Below are positions 51,610 to 60,927 of a stretch of DNA of 64,000 nucleotides, in pieces. This DNA is from JBGPGW01 sp046349515 (GTDB taxonomy: Bacteria > Pseudomonadota > Alphaproteobacteria > CADEGL01), in NCBI GenBank assembly GCA_046349515.1, contig JAXMCE010000001.1:186001-250000 (forward strand). Reading direction: 5' to 3'. The number at the start of each line of letters is the position of its first letter. The stretch's first letter is position 1. Under the pieces are notes generated by a model. The model was given only the letters and a program-made list of their open reading frames with translations. It was not told the origin of the DNA and did no database searches. A program made the position numbers and the translations under genes.

Positions 51610-52836
51610 ATGGCGAACATCTGGCGGCTGCCGATCGGGCGCACGCACCACATCGCGGGCACGGCCGCGCATCTCACCTTCGTCGGCGGGGCCGGCGATT
51701 TCGATGCGAGCGGGCGCATCCGTAACCCGGGCAAGTTCGACGCGCAGATCGAAGGGGCCGTGGCCAACCTCGCGGCGGCCCTCGACACCGAATCCTGCAC
51801 GCTCGACGACGTGGTGCGCTTGAAGGCGTTCTTCACGGCAGACGCGCCGGTCGACGACTGGCAGGTGATCGCCTCCCTTGCGCGTCTCTTCAAGACCGAT
51901 CCGCTGCCCGCCATCAGCACGGTGCCCGAGCCCTTGCAGCCCTTCACGGGCCAGACGATCCAGCTCCAGGCCATCGCGCAGCGCGGCTGGCGCAACAGCG
52001 AGGACGTGCGCGTGGCGGTGCGCCCCGTTCCGCCCGCGAAGCAGAGCCTCTTCGGTGGTCGCAAACTCACGGGCGGGTTGCGCGCGCACGAGTTCATCGC
52101 CGTCTCGAACCGCACGGCGGAGGACTCGAACGGCACGATCGCCGCTCCCGGCGACGGCGTCGCGCAGAGCCACGCGATCATGGAGGCCCACGCCGCGACC
52201 TTGGCCGAGCTCGGCGCCTCCTTCCAGGACAGCGTCAAGATGGAGGGCTACTACTTCGGCACGACGCGCGCCGATTGGGCGCCGTTGGCCAAGGCGCGCG
52301 CCAGCCACTTCCGCGAGCCGGGCCCGCCCGCGACGGTCGTGCCGTGCCAGCGCCTCTATCCCAAGGACGCCGTCACCAAGATCGAAGTGCTGTGCATGCG
52401 CGAGCGCTGGAACGGCTTCGACAAATACATCCCGCGCGAGGACCACTGGCCAAAGCGCGTATGGGACTGGCCGATCCCCCTTCCCTACCGCCAGGCGATC
52501 CGGCTCCGCGACACGATTTGGTTGGGCGGCCAGGTGCCGTCACGGCCGCATTTGAACTCGGGCCTTCGCGTGATGGCCGGCGAGCTCCAGCCCCAGACGC
52601 GCTTCACCATGAGCTATATCGAGGATCTCCTCCGTCCCTTCGGTCGGCGTCCGGCGGATCTGAAGCTCATGGTGTGCTACTTCACCTCGGACGGGAAGGA
52701 GTCGACGACCTCGGCCTTCATCGAGACCCTCTATGACTGCATGGGCGGCGCGCTGCCGCCCATGACGCTCGTCGCCAAGCCCATGATGCACTCGGTCGAG
52801 AACACGGTCGAAATCTGGGGCGTGGCGCAGGGGTAA
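51610..52836 (+). CDS. Triple-RidA (YjgF/UK114) domain protein (2)
   Basis: 408 residues, same three-domain layout and closely similar sequence to the gene before it. The Arg positions again read PAISTV, PPATVV and PPMTLV. Matching starts MANIWRLPIGRTHHIAG and (V)TESHLWRLPIERTHHLAG support the starts of both. ATG 51610 follows GGGGGAGACAG. The two may form one complex or differ in substrate. The gene ends 12 bases before the convergent Rieske gene. Confidence 0.87.
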   Translation: MANIWRLPIGRTHHIAGTAAHLTFVGGAGDFDASGRIRNPGKFDAQIEGAVANLAAALDTESCTLDDVVRLKAFFTADAPVDDWQVIASLARLFKTDPLPAISTVPEPLQPFTGQTIQLQAIAQRGWRNSEDVRVAVRPVPPAKQSLFGGRKLTGGLRAHEFIAVSNRTAEDSNGTIAAPGDGVAQSHAIMEAHAATLAELGASFQDSVKMEGYYFGTTRADWAPLAKARASHFREPGPPATVVPCQRLYPKDAVTKIEVLCMRERWNGFDKYIPREDHWPKRVWDWPIPLPYRQAIRLRDTIWLGGQVPSRPHLNSGLRVMAGELQPQTRFTMSYIEDLLRPFGRRPADLKLMVCYFTSDGKESTTSAFIETLYDCMGGALPPMTLVAKPMMHSVENTVEIWGVAQG

Positions 52837-52848
52837 CGGACTCGACAC

Positions 52849-53886
52849 TCACACGGCCGGCGGAACCTCGACGTTCCCCACCGCCTCGCGCACGAGAGCT
52901 TGGAAGCGCGCCGTGTGGCCTTCCTGCCGGGGCGAGAGGAGTCCCGCGCGGTAGATGCCGGCCTCCATGTTGCGCTGGACGCTTTGGCAGACACCGAGAT
53001 CCTCGCGCACGATGGCCTCAGCCCAGCGAAAATTGTCCGCGCGCGCTTCGGGGGAAAGGTCGCGATACCATGCCCAGCTCGTCGAGCGTTGCCGGCGCGC
53101 GCCCAAGGGCTCGATGCGCTCGGCCTTGAAACCCTTCATGCCGACGACGGTCTGGAAGGACGGAAAGCGGTAGAACCAGATGCCCCGGTCGCCGCGAAGC
53201 GTGCCGCCGTCGTTCGCATACCGCACGTCGAAGACGACGAGCCGGCCGCCGTCATGGCCGGTGATCGAAATGTCCTTTGCGACGACGGCGCGCGCGAGAC
53301 GCGGATGGACCGTCGCCAGGTGATAGCCTTCGACCGTGTTGTCGCAATAGGTCTTCCAGTTGGCGTCGCCCTCGACGGTGAAGGAGCCGAAATAGTCCAT
53401 GTCGGGTGCCAATGGAAAGTCGCGGCAGATGGCGGGCGCCGAGCCGAGCCAGTCGAGAAGCGACGGCACATCCGGGTCGATCGCGACGAAGACGAGTCCC
53501 TGCCAGACGTCGACATGGAGAGAATAGAGTCCAAGGGCTCCGCGTTCGATGCCATCGCCGAATCCCGGTGCGCCCGCGAGCGCCCCGTCGAGCTGATAGG
53601 TCCAGGCGTGATAGGGGCAGACGATCGCGGAACACCGCCCCTCGCCTTCCGCGAAGAGCTTGGCACCGCGGTGGCGGCAGACGTTGTGGAAAGCCCTGAG
53701 CGCACCGTCCGCGCCGCGCACGACGACGATGGGCCAGCCGTTCACCTCCTCGGCGCGCCACGATCCCGTCTCGGCGAGACCCGCCTCGGGCCCGAAGAGC
53801 AGCCAGTTCTTGGCGAAGATCGTCTCGCGCTCACGGCGCGCGATTCCTTCGTCGACATACCAATGCGCGGGCAAGGTTTCGGTCAT
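52849..53886 (-). CDS. Rieske non-heme iron oxygenase, alpha subunit (C)
   Basis: A 345-residue oxygenase. Rieske ligands C70/H72 (NVCRHRGA) and C90/H93 (CPYHAW); iron site H189 and H194 in VEGYHLATVH. It starts MTETLPAHWYVDEGIARR, a pattern common in betaine-type and choline-type oxygenases. No reductase is adjacent. The ribosome site is weak; ATG 53907 seven codons upstream is an alternative. It is convergent with the triple-RidA genes. Confidence 0.9.
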   Translation of the reverse strand: MTETLPAHWYVDEGIARRERETIFAKNWLLFGPEAGLAETGSWRAEEVNGWPIVVVRGADGALRAFHNVCRHRGAKLFAEGEGRCSAIVCPYHAWTYQLDGALAGAPGFGDGIERGALGLYSLHVDVWQGLVFVAIDPDVPSLLDWLGSAPAICRDFPLAPDMDYFGSFTVEGDANWKTYCDNTVEGYHLATVHPRLARAVVAKDISITGHDGGRLVVFDVRYANDGGTLRGDRGIWFYRFPSFQTVVGMKGFKAERIEPLGARRQRSTSWAWYRDLSPEARADNFRWAEAIVREDLGVCQSVQRNMEAGIYRAGLLSPRQEGHTARFQALVREAVGNVEVPPAV

Positions 53887-54020
53887 GATCAGGTGCCCAT
53901 GGGTCACGAGGCGCGCCTAGCAAAGCCGAGGATCCGGGCGGGAGCAAGCGATCGCTCGCCTGGCCTTGCTCTCCCTGCCGCGGTCTCCCTAAGCTCGCGC
54001 CAGTGGGTCAAGAGGCCGCC

Positions 54021-54665
54021 ATGCGCATCGATCTCTACTGGTCTTTCTACAGCGCCTTTTGCTACCTCGCGGGCGTGCGCCTCGAGCGGGCGCGTCAGCG
54101 CCACGACTTCGCGATCGCACTCCGCCCTGTCTGGCCGCTGGCCTTCCGGCGGCCCGCCGCCCTCTTCGATGCGCCCCCCGCTTATGGCAGCTATTACGAC
54201 CTCGACACCGCCCGGGTCGCGGAGAGCTTGGGCGTGCCCCTCGCCAATCCCGAGCCCGAGCCCGCGACGCTCGACTGGGCGAAGCGCGCGCCCGCCGAAC
54301 ACCAGCCGCACATTCGCAGGCTCACGCGCCTCGGCGTCGAGGCCGAGCGCCGAGGCCGCGGCTTCGCCTTCGTGCGCGCGCTCTCGGACCTCGTTTTCGC
54401 GGGCGGGCCCGGCTGGAACGAGGGGCGCCGCATGGCGGAGGCCATCGGCAAGACCGGCCTCGATCTCGCGGCCATGGATCGCGCCATCACCGCCGATCCC
54501 GCCGGCTACGACGCCGAGATCGAGGCCAACGGGCGCGCCCTCGAAGCGGCCGGCCACTGGGGCACGCCGACTATGGTCTTCGACGGCGAGCCCTTCTTCG
54601 GCCAGGACCGGGTCGAGCTCCTCCTCTGGCGCATGTCGCAGAAGGGGCTGAAACCCCGCGCGTAG
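54021..54665 (+). CDS. DsbA-family 2-hydroxychromene-2-carboxylate isomerase-like protein
   Basis: A 214-residue kappa-class thioredoxin-fold protein. The active Ser lies in SFYSAFCYLAG at the N-terminus, where classical DsbA would have a CxxC; the ending WGTPTMVFDGEPFFGQDR is typical of HCCA isomerase. These enzymes use glutathione in aromatic degradation. ATG 54021 follows GAGGCC; an upstream in-frame GTG at 54003 is possible. A paired REP-like element lies downstream before the M81 gene. Confidence 0.87.
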   Translation: MRIDLYWSFYSAFCYLAGVRLERARQRHDFAIALRPVWPLAFRRPAALFDAPPAYGSYYDLDTARVAESLGVPLANPEPEPATLDWAKRAPAEHQPHIRRLTRLGVEAERRGRGFAFVRALSDLVFAGGPGWNEGRRMAEAIGKTGLDLAAMDRAITADPAGYDAEIEANGRALEAAGHWGTPTMVFDGEPFFGQDRVELLLWRMSQKGLKPRA

Positions 54666-54681
54666 AACGCCGCCGCTTGGT

Positions 54682-54754
54682 CCTCATGTTTCGACACGCT
54701 CAACCTGAGGGCCTTCCCCATGGCGCCTCATCCTGAGCCTGTCGACGGATGAGG
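54682..54754. repeat. Inverted pair of REP-like hairpins
   Basis: Hairpin one: CCTCATGTT/AACCTGAGG with an 11-base loop TCGACACGCTC (54682-54710, one mismatch). Hairpin two: CCTCATCC/GGATGAGG at 54726-54733 and 54747-54754 around a loop that contains GAGCCTGTCGA. The loops are inverted copies, and match those at 47342-47411. Confidence 0.8.
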
Positions 54755-54871
54755 GCGATCCTCGGGCGAGCAACGCCAGAATCGTGCAATCCCGGAGTCG
54801 ACCGCGGACGGCCGAGCGGGCATGCTTTCCGGGAAGACTCAGCAGCCCCGCCAGGGCACAGGGAGAGCGCC

Positions 54872-56362
54872 ATGCGATTCGTCGCCGCGATGATGAAGCA
54901 CGAGACCAACACCTTCTCGCCGGTGCCGACGCCCATCCAATCCTTCGCGATCGGCGAGCCGGGCGGAGAGCCCGTCCGCGGCCGCGCGGCGATCGAGAAA
55001 TACACCGGCACCAACATGGGCATCGCGGCCTATATCGACCTCGCGCATCAGGCAGGCGCCGAGATCGACGTCGCAGTCGCGGGCAATGCCGCGCCGTCGG
55101 GCCCCGTCGCCGATGCCGCCTTCGAGCATTTCGCAAGCGCCGTGTGCGCGGCGGTGAAGCGCGGCTGCGACGCGGTGCTCCTCGACCTCCACGGCGCCAT
55201 GGTGACGGAGAGCCATGATGACGGCGAGGGCGAGCTGCTCCGCCGCGTGCGCGCGCTCGCGCCCGATGTGCCCATCGCCGTCTCGCTCGACTTCCACACC
55301 AATATGAGCCGCACGATGATCGAGGCGGCGACGGTGATGACCGGCTATTGCACCTATCCCCACATCGACATGTACGAGACGGCGGCGCGCGCCGGGCGGA
55401 CGCTCTTGCGCGCGCTCAAGGGCGAGGTGAAGCCCAAGATCGTCTGGGGCAAGCGGCCCATGCTGACCCACACGCTCCGGCAGAGCCCGTCGCTCCAGCC
55501 CATGAAGGACATCATGGACAAGGCCATGGACGCCGAGCGGTCGGGCGCGGTGCTGAACGCTTCGGTCTTCGGCGGCTTCCCCATGGCCGACATCCCCCAT
55601 GTCGGCTTCACGACCGTCATCGTCGCGGACGGCAATACGAAAGCCGCCGAGGCGTTGAGCAACGAGTTGCTTGATACGGCCTGGCAGCGGCGCGCCGATT
55701 TCGTCTACGAGGTCGAGCCGCTCGACCGCTCCTTCGCGCACGCGAAGACGCTCGATGGCGGGCCGATCATCCTCGTCGATCACGGCGACAACGTGTTCTC
55801 GGGCGGCACCGAGGACGTGATGGAGACGGTCGAGGCCGCGTTCCGGCACGGGCTCGCCGACATGGCGGTCGGCCCCATCTGGGATCCGCGCTCGGTCCAA
55901 GAGATGGTCAAAGCCGGCATCGGTGCGCGCGTGACCTTGAAGCTCGGCGGCAAGACCAGCATGCCCGCGCTCGGCCTTCAGGGACGGCCCATCGAGGTCA
56001 CGGGCACGGTCAGGCGCATCACCGATGGCCGATACAAGGTGACAGCGCCCATGAACACGGGCCTCACCATGAACCACGGCGTCAGCGCCGTGCTCGACAC
56101 CGGCGCGGCCGAGATCCTCGTGTGCTCCGAGCGCATGGAGGCTTTCGACCTCGGCGTCTTCCGCCACGCGGGCATCGAGCCGACGGCCAAGCGGTATCTT
56201 CTCATCAAGTCGCGCCAGCACTTCCGCGCGGGCTTCGAGCCCATCGCCAAACACATCGTGCTGCTCTCGGGGCCGGGGGTCACCAGCAGCGACTACAGCC
56301 TCTTCAAATGGAATCGCATCCCGCGGCCGCTCTACCCGATCGACAAGGACATGGCCCTCTAG
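54872..56362 (+). CDS. M81 family (MlrC/microcystinase C-like) metallopeptidase
   Basis: A 496-residue M81 protein, the family of MlrC, the zinc enzyme that cleaves linear microcystin degradation products. The characteristic start MKHETNTFSP, LDLHGAMVTE, SLDFHTNMS, DHGDNVFSGGT and MKAGIG-type segments are visible; His residues in KHE, DFH and DHGD are the probable zinc ligands. Substrates for environmental homologues are largely unknown. ATG 54872 follows GGGAGAG. The Rieske (D) gene begins 8 bases after its stop, so it heads an operon of M81, Rieske and M24 (4). Confidence 0.9.
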   Translation: MRFVAAMMKHETNTFSPVPTPIQSFAIGEPGGEPVRGRAAIEKYTGTNMGIAAYIDLAHQAGAEIDVAVAGNAAPSGPVADAAFEHFASAVCAAVKRGCDAVLLDLHGAMVTESHDDGEGELLRRVRALAPDVPIAVSLDFHTNMSRTMIEAATVMTGYCTYPHIDMYETAARAGRTLLRALKGEVKPKIVWGKRPMLTHTLRQSPSLQPMKDIMDKAMDAERSGAVLNASVFGGFPMADIPHVGFTTVIVADGNTKAAEALSNELLDTAWQRRADFVYEVEPLDRSFAHAKTLDGGPIILVDHGDNVFSGGTEDVMETVEAAFRHGLADMAVGPIWDPRSVQEMVKAGIGARVTLKLGGKTSMPALGLQGRPIEVTGTVRRITDGRYKVTAPMNTGLTMNHGVSAVLDTGAAEILVCSERMEAFDLGVFRHAGIEPTAKRYLLIKSRQHFRAGFEPIAKHIVLLSGPGVTSSDYSLFKWNRIPRPLYPIDKDMAL

Positions 56363-56370
56363 AGCGCGCC

Positions 56371-57528
56371 GTGTCTCGCGCGCCCCTCTCCCAGGCCGAC
56401 CTCGCGCGGCTCATGAAGCCGACGGGCGAGGCCGGCGGCTTGCCGCGCGCGGCCTATGTCGATCGCGATTTCCTCGCCGCGGAGAACGAGCGGCTCTTCG
56501 CCCGGCGCTGGGTGTGCGTCGGCCTTGTCGAAGACGTGGCCGAGCCGGGATCGGTGCGTCCCGTCACGGCGGCGGGGCGGTCCCTCATCCTGCTGCGCGA
56601 CCTCGACGGCACAATCCGCGTCTTCCACAATTTCTGCCGGCACCGCGGGATGCGGCTCATCGACGAGGCGGCGACAGGCCAGCGCGCCATCCTGTGCCGC
56701 TATCATTCCTGGAGCTACGGGCTCGATGGCGCCTTGCTCAAGACTCCGCACGTCGCGGGCATCGACCGCCACGACCGCGCGGGCCTTCCGCGCGAATTGC
56801 CGGGCTTGGCACCCGTCCGCTTCGCGCTCTGGGGGCCGCTCGTCTTCGTCGATCTCTCAGGGGCTGCCCCGCCCTTCGAGACCTACATCGCGCCCCTGGC
56901 CCGGCGCTGGAAGGACTATGATTTCAGCGTCCTCAAGCGCGGCGAAAGCCTCCGCTATGAGATCGCCTGCAACTGGAAGCTGGCGATCGAGAACTTCATC
57001 GACATCTACCACGTGCCCTACGTGCATCCGGGGCTCAACGGCTATTGCGCCATGAAGGACCACTACCTCGTCGCCGACAACGACGTCTTCATGGGCCAGG
57101 GGCTCGAGGCCTACGCGCCCGAGGATGCCGCCGCGGGCGCGCTCCCGTCCTTCCCTGGCCTGGGTCCCAAGGCCATCTCCCGCATGGAGGCGTTCGGGGT
57201 CTTCCCCAATCTCTGCATGACGCTCTTCCACGACAATCTCCGCATCATCCTGGTCGAGCCCGATGGACCCGCGCGATGCACCGAGCGCGTCGAGGTGTTC
57301 CTCGTGGACTCAGCCGCGACCGATCCCGCGCTCGCGGCGATGCGGAAGACGCTCGTCGACCGCTTCCGTGAGTTCAACGCCGAGGACATCGGGATCCTCG
57401 AGGCGCTCCAGCGCTCGTTCGAGACGACCGCATGGGACGGCGGCGCCTTCACGCCGGTGCTCGACGCCATGGTGCATCGCTTCCAGCGCCTCATCGCCAC
57501 GGCGCTCACCGAGGACGGTGCGGCGTGA
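56371..57528 (+). CDS. Rieske non-heme iron oxygenase, alpha subunit (D)
   Basis: A 385-residue oxygenase. Rieske ligands C89/H91 (NFCRHRGM) and C109/H112 (CRYHSW); iron site H214 and H219 in IDIYHVPYVH. The GTG 56371 is used because upstream in-frame codons lie inside the M81 gene. Its stop overlaps the start of the M24 (4) gene as TGATG, so the two proteins should be made together. This is the second Rieske/M24 pairing in the region. Confidence 0.9.
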   Translation: MSRAPLSQADLARLMKPTGEAGGLPRAAYVDRDFLAAENERLFARRWVCVGLVEDVAEPGSVRPVTAAGRSLILLRDLDGTIRVFHNFCRHRGMRLIDEAATGQRAILCRYHSWSYGLDGALLKTPHVAGIDRHDRAGLPRELPGLAPVRFALWGPLVFVDLSGAAPPFETYIAPLARRWKDYDFSVLKRGESLRYEIACNWKLAIENFIDIYHVPYVHPGLNGYCAMKDHYLVADNDVFMGQGLEAYAPEDAAAGALPSFPGLGPKAISRMEAFGVFPNLCMTLFHDNLRIILVEPDGPARCTERVEVFLVDSAATDPALAAMRKTLVDRFREFNAEDIGILEALQRSFETTAWDGGAFTPVLDAMVHRFQRLIATALTEDGAA

Positions 57529-58670
57529 TGGCGCGCGCTTTCACCGAGCCGGAGCACCGCGCGCGGCTCGACCGGGCCCGCGCTGCGATCGCCGAAGCGG
57601 GGCTCGACGCCGCCGTCACCTTCGCTCCCGAACACCTTTACTATTACGCAGGCTACGACGCCCATACGCAGTTCAGCATCCAGGCCCTCATCATCGGAAC
57701 CGAGGGCGAGCCGGCGATCATCCTCCGCGATGTCGACCGGGCGAACGCGGAGGAGTCGTGCTGGCTCGGTGACCAGCGCTTCTACCACCACGGCCAACAC
57801 GATCCCGCCGATCTCATCGCGGCTGCCCTTGCCGAACGCACGGGCCCGCGCGGACGCGTGGGGCTTTGTCTCAACAGCTATGCGCTTCCCGGCGCCTTCG
57901 CGCTGCACCTCGCGAAAAGGCTCGGCCGTGCCGATGCGCTCGACGTGACAGCGCTCCTCGAGCGCGTGCGCTACGTCAAGTCGGAGGCCGAGATGGCCCA
58001 TATCCGCGCGGCGGCCGCGATCGCGGAACGGGGCCTCGCGCGCCTTCGCGCTTCGCTCGCACCCGGCATGAGCGAGATCACCCTCGCGGGCCTCATCGAG
58101 AGTGCCATGCGCGAGGCGGGGAGCGAGTACCCGGCCATGCCGTGCTGGCTCTCGAGCGGCCCACGCACGCGCGGCAGCCACCGCACACCGACCACGCGGA
58201 CGATCGGGCCGGGCGAGCCGGTCAAATGCGAGTTTGCGGGCGTCGTGCGCCGCTACCACGCCGTCACCATGCAGACCCTGTGGTGTGGCGAGCCGAGCGC
58301 CGAGGCGCGTCGCACCTACGATGCCGCCCTCGCCTCGCTCCGCGCCGGATGCCGCGCCATCGCGATCGGCGTCCCCGTCACCCGGGCCGAAGAGGCCGCC
58401 TTCGGTCCCTTGCGACAGGCGGGCTTCGCGACCGCCGCGCACATGCGCTTCGGCTACGGCGTCTCGGCCGCCTACCCGCCGACCTGGCTCGAGGGCCTCG
58501 ACATCACGCGCGAATCACCCGAGGTGTTCCAACGCAACATGGCCTTCGTGCTGCACAGCTACGCGACCTCGGCCGACGGCGTCGGCATCATGGTCGGCGG
58601 CGCTTACGCCTTGACGGACAAGGGCCTCGAGACCTTGAGCGGCGGCGATGTCGAGCTGACGGTGGCGTAG
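57528..58670 (+). CDS. M24 creatinase/ectoine-hydrolase-like protein (4)
   Basis: A 380-residue, more divergent member of the same group: GYDAHTQFSIQ at the usual position, KCEFAGVVRRYHAVTMQT at the metal-ligand strand and GYGVSAAYPPTWLEG in place of the GHGIG motif. Metal ligands are missing as in the other three. The GTG 57525 upstream is possible; ATG 57528 overlaps the Rieske stop. It ends 17 bases before the convergent regulator gene. The substrate is probably the product of the Rieske (D) enzyme. Confidence 0.84.
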   Translation: MARAFTEPEHRARLDRARAAIAEAGLDAAVTFAPEHLYYYAGYDAHTQFSIQALIIGTEGEPAIILRDVDRANAEESCWLGDQRFYHHGQHDPADLIAAALAERTGPRGRVGLCLNSYALPGAFALHLAKRLGRADALDVTALLERVRYVKSEAEMAHIRAAAAIAERGLARLRASLAPGMSEITLAGLIESAMREAGSEYPAMPCWLSSGPRTRGSHRTPTTRTIGPGEPVKCEFAGVVRRYHAVTMQTLWCGEPSAEARRTYDAALASLRAGCRAIAIGVPVTRAEEAAFGPLRQAGFATAAHMRFGYGVSAAYPPTWLEGLDITRESPEVFQRNMAFVLHSYATSADGVGIMVGGAYALTDKGLETLSGGDVELTVA

Positions 58671-58687
58671 AGCGCGCGAAACGCGCC

Positions 58688-60721
58688 TCAGACCCATTCG
58701 TACGGCGTCTCGGCGTTCTTTTCCTCGCCGCCCGTCCAACCGGCGCGGCGCAACCCGTCGAGAAACGTGCGCATATGGGCGGGATTGCGGAACGGATAGG
58801 TCACTTCGACATAGCGTCGTGACAGCGTGCCCTGGCGCTTCAGGAGAGACTCGAGCTCGTCACGCGCCTCGCCGAAGCGGCCGAGCTGGCCGAGGGCCGC
58901 CGCGAGGCGCTGGCGCGCGCGGACATTGCCGCCGAAGCGCTGGATCGCCTGGCGCGCATAGGACACGGCGTCCTCGTAAGTGCCCTGCTGGAGATGGCAA
59001 AGCGCGAGATCGCCGAGAAGGAGGGTCGCCGACTCGCGGTGCGGATTGAGGCGCAATGCCGTCTCGAGGTGCGCGATGGCGCGCGCCACTTCGCCCGCGA
59101 AACTCAGGACGCAGCCCTGGAACTGGTGCGCGAGGGCCGCGCTCGGATTGAGCGCGATGGCGCGCGCCACTTCGCGCTCGGCCGCCTCGTAGTCCCGCCG
59201 GCTCCACAGCACCGAGATGCCAAGAAGCGCATGCCCCAGCCAATTGCTGTCGTCGAGCCGCACCGCGGTCTCCGCCGGAGCCAGGTAAGCGTCAGCCGAA
59301 CGTTTGGGATTCTTGGTCCATTCGAGAAGGATGCTGTGCCACTCGCAGTAGGCGCGAATCGCGTAGGTCTGACTCCATCCGGCGTCGAGCCGCAGGCTCT
59401 CATCGAGAAGCCGGCGCGCCTCGTCGAAATCGCCCGCGTCCGCCCGGTAGACGTGGAAGAGCGCCCGCAGGTCGAGGTCCCAGGCGTCCATGGTCTGAGG
59501 CCGCTTCCGCTCGGCGCGCTGCCACTCGGCCCGCTCGAGCTCGGGCCCCAGCTGCGCCACGATATGCTCGGTCAACTCGTCCTGGAGCGCGAAGATGTCG
59601 CGTATTTCCCGGTCGAACCGGTTGGCCCAAATATGGATTCCCGTGCGCGCGTCGATCAGCTGCGCGTTGACGCGAACCTGGTCGCCCATTTTGCGCACGC
59701 TGCCCTCGACGACGTAACGCGCGCCCAGCTCCTCGCCCACGGCCACGACGTCCATGGGCCGGCCCTTGTAGGCAAAGGTCGAATTGCGCGCGATGACCGG
59801 GAAAAGGCGCCACTGCGAGAGCGCGGTGATGACATCCTCGGTGATGCCGTCGGCGAGATAGTCCTGCGCGTTGTCCTGGCTCAGATTGTCGAAGGGAAGG
59901 ACCGCCACGACCGGCCGTTCCATGATGCCGGCGGCGCCCCCAGCGGACGCCGATATCGGCGACGGCCGGACGTCCGCCCCGGCGGGCGGCGGCGTCTCTT
60001 CGACCGGACCGCGCAGCTCCTTCCAAATACGGCGCAGCGCCTCCCCGCCCGGCAGACCTTGCTCCTCGAGAAGCTTGCTGCCGATCTTGTAGTGTTGCTT
60101 GGCTTCATTCCGGCGGCCGAGCGCCGCGAGGAGACGCATGACGCTCTCCCGCGCCGCGAAATCGACCGGATCCACTTCGACGAGCGTCCGCGCGTGGAGC
60201 AGCGCGGTCTCCGGTGTGTCCTTCAACTTGTGGACGAGCGCCTTGAGGATGTTCTGGCGGAGCGCCCGCGCCTCTTCGCGCATGGCGGCGAGCCAGATTC
60301 CAAAATCCGGGCAATCGGAGAGGTCGAGGCCTTCCAAGAGCTCGCCTCGGAACGCCGCCGCAGCGGCTTCGAGGCGCGCGATGGGCTGCGTCTCCAGCCC
60401 CTCCGCCACGAGATCGCGCATGGCGAAGAAGTCGATCTCGAGCCCTTCGCGGTCGAAGGCGACGACCTCGCGATCGGCGTCGATGCGCTTGCGCTCTGGC
60501 TCGTCGACGATGGGCCGCAGCTTGCTGAGACTCCACCGGAGCGCGCCCCGGGGATCGTCGGGAACCTCCCAAAACATCGCGATGAGCCGGTCGCGCCGCG
60601 GCGGTCGATCGCTCAAGGCAAGATAACCCAAGAGCGCACGCGTCTTTTTCGACTGCGGCAGGCTCAACGCCGCGCCATCCCGCACGACCTCGAGCGGACC
60701 CAAGACCCGGATCGTCAGCAT
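58688..60721 (-). CDS. SARP-like BTAD / TolB-like / TPR regulatory protein
   Basis: A 677-residue protein. The N-terminus (1-95) is an OmpR-type winged helix (LTIRVLGPLEVVRDG, LSKLRP), followed by a BTAD-like helical domain (to about 240), a Pro/Ser linker, a TolB-N-like or FlgO-like region starting VAVLPFDNLSQDN with AKELGARYVVEGSVRK-type motif, and several TPR repeats from about 420 to 640. Such fusions act as transcription activators. It faces the diiron and OsmC genes, so it may control them. The ATG has only 206 bases to the divergent gene. The ligand is unknown. Confidence 0.87.
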   Translation of the reverse strand: MLTIRVLGPLEVVRDGAALSLPQSKKTRALLGYLALSDRPPRRDRLIAMFWEVPDDPRGALRWSLSKLRPIVDEPERKRIDADREVVAFDREGLEIDFFAMRDLVAEGLETQPIARLEAAAAAFRGELLEGLDLSDCPDFGIWLAAMREEARALRQNILKALVHKLKDTPETALLHARTLVEVDPVDFAARESVMRLLAALGRRNEAKQHYKIGSKLLEEQGLPGGEALRRIWKELRGPVEETPPPAGADVRPSPISASAGGAAGIMERPVVAVLPFDNLSQDNAQDYLADGITEDVITALSQWRLFPVIARNSTFAYKGRPMDVVAVGEELGARYVVEGSVRKMGDQVRVNAQLIDARTGIHIWANRFDREIRDIFALQDELTEHIVAQLGPELERAEWQRAERKRPQTMDAWDLDLRALFHVYRADAGDFDEARRLLDESLRLDAGWSQTYAIRAYCEWHSILLEWTKNPKRSADAYLAPAETAVRLDDSNWLGHALLGISVLWSRRDYEAAEREVARAIALNPSAALAHQFQGCVLSFAGEVARAIAHLETALRLNPHRESATLLLGDLALCHLQQGTYEDAVSYARQAIQRFGGNVRARQRLAAALGQLGRFGEARDELESLLKRQGTLSRRYVEVTYPFRNPAHMRTFLDGLRRAGWTGGEEKNAETPYEWV

Positions 60722-60927
60722 CGCGACTGAGCGATCATTCGGCTCTCCTAACTCTCACGTTTCCGTGAAGCAGCCCCATCAAAGAATCTTTCCACGGCAA
60801 TTTCAACGCTTGTTCCCCCACTCGGCGATCAGTGTCCGCCGCCGTTGATGTGGGCCGATGGGCGGGGGACCGACAGGACCACGGCACACATCGCAGAGTG
60901 GACCTGATCGCTTTGAGGGAAACAATC

